Source: Actinomycetes bacterium
GTDB lineage: Bacteria > Actinomycetota > Actinomycetes > Mycobacteriales > Mycobacteriaceae
Direction of reading: 5' to 3'
NCBI GenBank assembly: GCA_023460175.1
Contig: JAEWRC010000208.1
Coordinates: 1-14,209, forward strand
DNA: 14,209 nucleotides
The notes under the pieces are model-generated. The model was not told the DNA's origin. It did not search any database and saw only the letters and a list, made by a program, of their open reading frames with translations. The stretch's first letter is position 1, and the number at the start of each line of letters is the position of its first letter. Position numbers and translations under genes: made by a program. Below, in pieces: positions 10,069-14,209 of this stretch.

Positions 10069-10151
10069 TCCTGCGCAGGACTGTAACCGACAGTCACCGA
10101 CAGCGCATTCGGAATGCGCGACAATGGCGCTATAAATTCGCAATTGCAATT
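10069..10151. promoter_or_regulatory. Cluster of palindromes and direct repeats upstream of the glycoside hydrolase
   Basis: In 83 bp: a perfect 12-bp palindrome TCCTGCGCAGGA (10069-10080); a 10-bp direct repeat GTAACCGACA / GTCACCGACA (10083-10102, one mismatch); a perfect inverted repeat GCGCATTC-G-GAATGCGC (10103-10119); and AATTGCAATT (10142-10151) overlapping GCAATTGC. The GTAAC/GTCAC direct repeat is MtrA-like in form but has a 10-bp period. The density suggests operator sites for one or more regulators. The distance to the start at 9882 (190-270 bp) would imply a long leader or distal control. Confidence 0.5.
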
Positions 10152-10203
10152 CCGTCGCACTGTGCCGACAATTTGCCAGAATTGCGATTTCGGAACACAT
10201 TCG

Positions 10204-10231
10204 GCACCGGGCGCGATGCCGGTGCGCACCG
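10204..10231 (-). terminator. Possible stem-loop after the acyl-CoA synthetase gene
   Basis: GCACCGG (10204-10210) and CCGGTGC (10219-10225) pair around an 8-nt loop, and the second arm overlaps a perfect 12-bp palindrome CGGTGCGCACCG (10220-10231). The structure starts about 48 bp past the stop of the three-gene operon. No T run follows on the minus strand, so it would be a mycobacterial-type U-less terminator at best; an operator is the alternative. Confidence 0.35.
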
Positions 10232-10278
10232 CGTCACCGGGTTACGTGCTGGCAGCCCGCATCGGGCCGCCGGAACCG

Positions 10279-11820
10279 TCAGCTCCGGTAGCGGTCCCGC
10301 AGTCGGCCCTTCACCAATTTGCCGGTCGGGGTGCGGGGCAGGTCGGTGTCGAACTCGTAGCGACGCGGCAGCTTGTAGTGCGCGATACGCTCGCGCAGGA
10401 ATGCGTCGAGCGCCGCGGCCAGATCGGGCTCGGCGCCCTCGACCGGGTGCACCACCGCCACAACGGATTCGCCCATCTCGGCATCGGGCACGCCGATCAC
10501 CGCGACGTCGAAGACAGACGGGTGTAGTGCCAGCGCGTTCTCGATCTCCTGCGGGTAGATGTTGACCCCGCCGGAGATGATCGTGAACGACTTGCGGTCG
10601 GTCAGGAACAGGAAACCGTCCTCGTCCAGGTAGCCGATGTCGCCGTTGGTGGTCCAGTTCGGATGCTCGGGATGGCGGGTGTCCGCAGTGCGTCCGGGGT
10701 CGTTGTGATACTCGAACGGCGCGGTGTCCCGCTCGAAGTAGACCGTCCCGATCTCCCCCGGCGCCAACTCCCGGCCCTCGTCGTCGCAGATCCGCACGAC
10801 GCCGAGGCGGGACTGCCCCACCGACCCCGGACGGTCCAGCCACTGATCGCTGTCGATCATCGTGACGCCGTTCATCTCGGTGGCGGAGTAGTACTCCAGC
10901 AGGACCGGGCCCCACCAGTCGATCATCGCGCGCTTGACGTCCACCGGGCAGGGCGCCGCCGCGTGCACGGCCGACCGCAGCGACGACACGTCGTAGGCGT
11001 CGCGCACCGATGCGTCGAGCTTGAGCATCCGCACGAACATCGTTGGCACCCACTGACTGTGGGTGGCGCGGTACCGTTCGATCTGCCGGAGCGCATCCTC
11101 GGCGTCGAACTTGCGCATCATCACGACGGTGGCGCCCATGCGGTGGGCCATCCCCATGAACCGCAGCGGCGCGGCGTGGTACACCGGCGCCGGCGACAGG
11201 TACACCGACTCGGCGTCGAGCCCGATCGCCGGGCCGAACAGCGCGGTCACCGCATCGCCCGGTTCGTCCACGGCGCGGTCGGGCAACGGAACCTTGATGC
11301 CCTTCGGGAAGCCGGTGGTCCCCGACGAATACAGCATGTCCACCCCGCACGGCTGTGCGGGCAGCGGCTCCGAGGACGCCGCGGCGATGAGCGCCTCGTA
11401 GTCCTCGAATCCGTCAATGCCCCCGGTGCCGTCGGGGTCGGCCAGCGCGACCCTGCGCTCAACGCGCGGGGCCTGGGCCACCACCGCGGGCGCGATCTCG
11501 GCGTAGCGCTGCGCGAGGACGAGCGTTTGGGCACCGCAGTCGTTGACGATGTAGGCGACCTCATCGGCGCTGAGCTGCGAGTTGATGAACGTGATGTAGA
11601 GACCGGATCGCATTGCGGCCCAGTAGATCTCCAGTGCGCGCGGCTGATTGTCGGTCAGGATCGCGACGTGTTCACCGGCCCGGACCCCTTGGTCGTAGAG
11701 GTGTCGCGCGAACCGCAGCGACCGGGTGTCGAGCTCACGATAGGTGACCGTGTCACCGGTGTCGGCCATGATGATGGCCGGTTTGTCGGGGGTGCTCTGC
11801 GCATGGGTGCCCGGATACAT
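10279..11820 (-). CDS. Acyl-CoA synthetase (FadD4-like, AMP-forming)
   Basis: Activates a carboxylic acid to its acyl-CoA through an acyl-adenylate, in the cytosol. The 513 residues span the whole ANL-superfamily fold: the P-loop LYSSGTTGFPKG at 163-174, the aromatic/ATP motif YYSATEMNG at 310-318, the hinge region TNGDIGYLDEDGFLFLTDRK at 391-410, GGVNIYPQEIE at 417-427, and the C-terminal catalytic Lys501 in PRTPTGK. All look intact. The opening (YPGTHAQSTPDKPAIIMADTG) recalls the FadD4 group, but substrate cannot be assigned. The ATG at 11820 has AGAGGGA about six bases upstream; a longer frame to 11868 would overlap the alcohol dehydrogenase gene and add a Cys-rich, unconserved segment. 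It starts 10 bp after the dehydrogenase stop, so it is the third gene of an aldehyde/alcohol dehydrogenase operon and likely activates the acid they make. Confidence 0.92.
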   Translation of the reverse strand: MYPGTHAQSTPDKPAIIMADTGDTVTYRELDTRSLRFARHLYDQGVRAGEHVAILTDNQPRALEIYWAAMRSGLYITFINSQLSADEVAYIVNDCGAQTLVLAQRYAEIAPAVVAQAPRVERRVALADPDGTGGIDGFEDYEALIAAASSEPLPAQPCGVDMLYSSGTTGFPKGIKVPLPDRAVDEPGDAVTALFGPAIGLDAESVYLSPAPVYHAAPLRFMGMAHRMGATVVMMRKFDAEDALRQIERYRATHSQWVPTMFVRMLKLDASVRDAYDVSSLRSAVHAAAPCPVDVKRAMIDWWGPVLLEYYSATEMNGVTMIDSDQWLDRPGSVGQSRLGVVRICDDEGRELAPGEIGTVYFERDTAPFEYHNDPGRTADTRHPEHPNWTTNGDIGYLDEDGFLFLTDRKSFTIISGGVNIYPQEIENALALHPSVFDVAVIGVPDAEMGESVVAVVHPVEGAEPDLAAALDAFLRERIAHYKLPRRYEFDTDLPRTPTGKLVKGRLRDRYRS

Positions 11821-11830
11821 GTATTCCCTC

Positions 11831-12928
11831 TCAGCTTCCCGGCAGCAGCACGGGTTTGATGATCTCACCGGCCAGCGCGCGCTGTTCGGCGGTGTTGATC
11901 TCCGACAGCGGGAAGGTCTCGATGAGCCGGTCGAACGGGAACCGGCCGCTGCGCCACAGCTCGATGAGGGTCGGGATGAACGTCCGCGGATCGGCGTCGC
12001 CCTCCAGGATGCCGGTGATGGTGCGGCCGACGGTGAGGGTCAGCGGCCCGATCGCCAGATCACCCTGCTGCACCCCGACGGTGCCCAGGGTGCCGCGCGT
12101 GGCCAGCGCCTCCAGGGCGGCGGCGATGACCGTGGGCAGTCCCGTGGTGTCCAGGCCGTACTGGGGCCCGGCCGGGACGATCTCGCGAATCTGTGCGGTC
12201 AGGTCGCCCTGGCCGGCGGTGATGGTGTCGGTGGCGCCCAGTTCGCGGGCCAACGCCAGCCGTTCGGGGTTGAGGTCGACGGCGATGATCCGGCCCGCGC
12301 CGGCCACCTTCGCCGCCATCACGGCCGAGAGTCCCACGGCACCGGTGCCGGTGATGACGATGTGCTCCCCCGGTCGGATTCGCAGCACCTCGAGCACCGC
12401 GCCGGCGCCGGTCTGCACGCCGCAGCCGAGCGGCCCGAGCAGTTCCAACGGCAGTTCCTTGTCGACCACGACGACGTTGCGGGCATCGACCACCGCGTGC
12501 GAGGCGAACGAGGACTGGCCGAACCACCGGCCCGCCACCGGTTCGCCCGCCGGGTCGGTCAGCGGTGCGGCGTCCCCGACTCCTCGGCCGTCGAGGTTGC
12601 GTTCCAGAAAGGTGTCGCAGTAGGCCGGGTGGGCCGCGCGGCAGTTGCCGCAGTGCCCGCACGAATCGAAGCTGAGCACCACGTGGTCGCCCACCGCGAC
12701 GGTCTGCACCGCCTCGCCCACGGTCTCCACGACGCCCGCCCCCTCGTGGCCCAGCACGATCGGCGGCGGACCGAAGCCCGCGCCCGCGCGCGGCAGCACG
12801 TCGGTGTGGCAGTGTCCGACACCGACGATGCGCACCCGCACCTGATGGGCCGCCGGGTCGGCCAGTTCCAGCTCTTCGATGGTGAACGGCGCGGATTCAC
12901 CGCGCAGCACGGCGGCCTGGATTCTCAT
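11831..12928 (-). CDS. Zinc-dependent NAD(P) alcohol dehydrogenase (aryl/allylic alcohol type)
   Basis: Medium-chain dehydrogenase that oxidises a primary alcohol to the aldehyde, cytosolic. Of 365 residues the N-terminal catalytic domain carries GHEGAGVVE (His61, Glu62), the catalytic zinc ligands Cys40, His61 and Cys169 (LGPLGCGVQTG), and the structural zinc site Cys90, Cys93, Cys96 and Cys104. The Rossmann motif GTGAVGL is at 194-200, and an Asp at 218 (AVDLN) after the second strand favours NAD over NADP. The pattern and the insertion at about 108-135 resemble benzyl/aryl-alcohol and geraniol dehydrogenases, but this is a family-level guess. The ATG at 12928 overlaps the stop of the aldehyde dehydrogenase (ATGA), a sign of translational coupling. 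The next gene, the acyl-CoA synthetase, starts 10 bp after its stop. Confidence 0.93.
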   Translation of the reverse strand: MRIQAAVLRGESAPFTIEELELADPAAHQVRVRIVGVGHCHTDVLPRAGAGFGPPPIVLGHEGAGVVETVGEAVQTVAVGDHVVLSFDSCGHCGNCRAAHPAYCDTFLERNLDGRGVGDAAPLTDPAGEPVAGRWFGQSSFASHAVVDARNVVVVDKELPLELLGPLGCGVQTGAGAVLEVLRIRPGEHIVITGTGAVGLSAVMAAKVAGAGRIIAVDLNPERLALARELGATDTITAGQGDLTAQIREIVPAGPQYGLDTTGLPTVIAAALEALATRGTLGTVGVQQGDLAIGPLTLTVGRTITGILEGDADPRTFIPTLIELWRSGRFPFDRLIETFPLSEINTAEQRALAGEIIKPVLLPGS

Positions 12929-14209
12929 TGCGGCGCTACCTCTTTCGCGGGCAGAAAGATCGACTTGACCTGTTGATAGGCGGCCAGGCCCTCGGGGCCC
13001 AGCTCACGCCCCAGGCCGCTGGCCTTGATGCCGCCGAACGGGGCGTGCAGATCCAGAGCGTAATCGTTGATGCCGATGCTGCCGGTCTGGACCCGGCGGG
13101 CCACCGCGAGGCCGCGGTCCTGGTCGCCGGTCCACACGCTGCCGCCCAGGCCGAAGTCGGAGTCGTTGGCGATCGCCACCGCGTCGTCGACATCGGCATA
13201 CGGGATCACGGCCAGCACGGGTCCGAAGATCTCCTCCCGCGCGATGGTGTGGGAGTTGTCCACATTGTCGAAGATGGTGGGTGCGACGAACCAGCCGTCA
13301 GCCAGACCGTCGGGCCGGTCGCCGCCGGTGGTCACGCGGCCGCCGTCGGCCTTCCCCTTGGCGATGTAGTCCTGCACCCGTCGCTGCTGGTTCGCGGTCG
13401 CCAGCGGGCCGATCTGGGTGGCCGGGTCCAGGGCGTCGCCGACGTTGAGGGCGCGGGCGAAATCGGTGAGCAGGTCCACGGTTTCGCGGTAGCGCGTTTG
13501 TGGGGCCAGCACCCGAGTGCCCAGATAACACGTCTGCCCGTTGTTCATCAGGGTCGCGGTGAAGAACTGCGCCAGCAGCGACGGCAAGTCGGCGTCGTCG
13601 AGGACGATCGCGGCCGATTTGCCGCCGAGTTCCAACGTCACCGGCCGGATCAACCGACCGCAGGCCTCGCCGATGGCCCGGCCCGCCGCGGTGGACCCGG
13701 TGAACGCGACCTTGTCGATGCCGGGGTGTTCGACGAGGTAGGCGCCGACCTCGCGGCCGCCGGGCACGATGTTGATCACCCCGGCCGGGATGTCGGACTC
13801 CGCGATGGCCTCGGCGAGCACATAGGAGTCGAGCACGGTCTCCGGTGAGGGTTTGACCACCACCGTGCAGCCCGCCGCCAGCAGCGGTGCGAGCTTGAAG
13901 AACGTCAACGTCTGCGGGAAGTTCCACGGCACGATCGCCGCGACCACGCCGATCGGTTCGCGGCGCACCACCGTGGTGCCCCCGCCGAAGGCAGTCCGCT
14001 GCTCCTCGGCGGGTTGCTCGGCGGCGAGGTTCGCGTAGTAGTTCAGCAGCGTCGCCGGCATGACGGCCTCGGTGGCCGAAGCGATCGAGATCGGCATGCC
14101 GTTCTGCGTGCTGACCGCGGCAGCCGTGTCCTTCGACCGGGCCAGCAGCGCGGTCGCCAGCGAGGTGATCGCGCTGGCGCGCGCCGCCGCTCCGCGGGTG
14201 GCCCAATCG
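12925..14209 (-). CDS. NAD(P)-dependent aldehyde dehydrogenase (5' end outside window)
   Basis: Oxidises an aldehyde to the carboxylic acid. The frame stays open to the window edge; 427 residues are visible, and comparison with usual family length (about 480-490) suggests some 55-65 N-terminal residues are missing. An internal Met at 14097 is not the start, because conserved sequence continues before it (LATALLARSKDTAAAVSTQNG). Hallmarks are VPWNFPQTL (cofactor-binding Trp/Asn), VVKPSPETVL, FTGSTAAGRAIG, the general-base Glu in LELGGKS (codon 13630-13632), the catalytic Cys in NNGQTCYLGTR (codon 13528-13530) and EEIFGPVLAVIPY. All catalytic positions look intact. Its stop overlaps the alcohol dehydrogenase start by ATGA, so it is the upstream gene of a coupled operon and most likely takes the aldehyde made by that enzyme. 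Confidence 0.94.
   Translation of the reverse strand, partial: DWATRGAAARASAITSLATALLARSKDTAAAVSTQNGMPISIASATEAVMPATLLNYYANLAAEQPAEEQRTAFGGGTTVVRREPIGVVAAIVPWNFPQTLTFFKLAPLLAAGCTVVVKPSPETVLDSYVLAEAIAESDIPAGVINIVPGGREVGAYLVEHPGIDKVAFTGSTAAGRAIGEACGRLIRPVTLELGGKSAAIVLDDADLPSLLAQFFTATLMNNGQTCYLGTRVLAPQTRYRETVDLLTDFARALNVGDALDPATQIGPLATANQQRRVQDYIAKGKADGGRVTTGGDRPDGLADGWFVAPTIFDNVDNSHTIAREEIFGPVLAVIPYADVDDAVAIANDSDFGLGGSVWTGDQDRGLAVARRVQTGSIGINDYALDLHAPFGGIKASGLGRELGPEGLAAYQQVKSIFLPAKEVAPQ

Larger units (their letters stand above)
9883..10278. other. Gene-free, AT-rich, palindrome-rich intergenic region
   Basis: This 396-bp stretch lies between the acyl-CoA synthetase stop and the glycoside hydrolase start, both on the minus strand. 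It is richer in A and T than the genes. Open frames crossing it lack the codon use of the neighbours and have no ribosome-binding sites, so I call none coding. It holds the ribosome-binding site of the hydrolase (GGAGG), a TTGAATTCAA palindrome (9980-9989), and the repeats listed separately at 10069-10151 and 10204-10231. It is probably the control region of the hydrolase. I recognise no riboswitch class in it. Confidence 0.6.

Noticed and set aside
9930..10229. Minus-strand open frame of 99 codons in the intergenic region
   Set aside because: No ribosome-binding site, atypical codon use for this genome and no recognisable domain; the DNA is AT-rich with palindromes, which fits control sequence better.
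9883..10278. Possible c-di-AMP (ydaO-type) riboswitch before the hydrolase, as seen for some actinobacterial wall hydrolases
   Set aside because: I looked for the conserved ydaO core on the minus strand and did not find it; a covariance-model search would settle this.

Overview
The window comes from a high-GC actinobacterium, almost certainly a Mycobacterium/Mycolicibacterium. The proteins between about 1 and 8119 can be recognised one by one as the block that surrounds acn in M. tuberculosis (Rv1471 to Rv1477), in the same relative order and orientation, with the block inverted in this window. All homology statements rest on reading the translated sequences and remembering the families; no search was run.

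Layout. (1) 1-536, minus: 5' part of ripA, a secreted peptidoglycan endopeptidase, cut by the window edge. Its AT-rich upstream region (537-743) carries several short repeats, including a possible MtrA box. (2) 744-1283, minus: a small Rv1476-type membrane protein. (3) 1284-1471: a divergent control region with a perfect inverted repeat that matches the published operator of the aconitase repressor AcnR. (4) 1472-4883, plus: acn (aconitase) followed by acnR (TetR family), an apparent autoregulated TCA-cycle unit. (5) 4897-8119, all minus: a 64-residue helix-turn-helix protein, a two-domain ABC-F ATPase, the crotonase-fold protein EchA12 and a thioredoxin. The small HTH gene converges on acnR with 13 bp between the stops.

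Conserved synteny ends after the thioredoxin. (6) 8167-9882, minus: a secreted family-16 glycoside hydrolase with an intact catalytic site and a very unusual N-terminal half made of charged penta- and tetrapeptide repeats. Upstream is the only gene-free stretch over 300 bp (9883-10278), AT-rich and full of palindromes. (7) 10279-14209, minus: a tightly packed operon of aldehyde dehydrogenase (5' end outside the window), zinc alcohol dehydrogenase and acyl-CoA synthetase. Together these could turn a primary alcohol into its acyl-CoA; the substrate cannot be read from the sequence.

No tRNA, rRNA, insertion sequence, CRISPR array or phage gene was seen. I found no clear new defence or mobile system. 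The most unusual object is the repeat-bearing glycoside hydrolase with its palindrome-rich upstream region. The next is EchA12, which lacks both glutamates expected of an enoyl-CoA hydratase.
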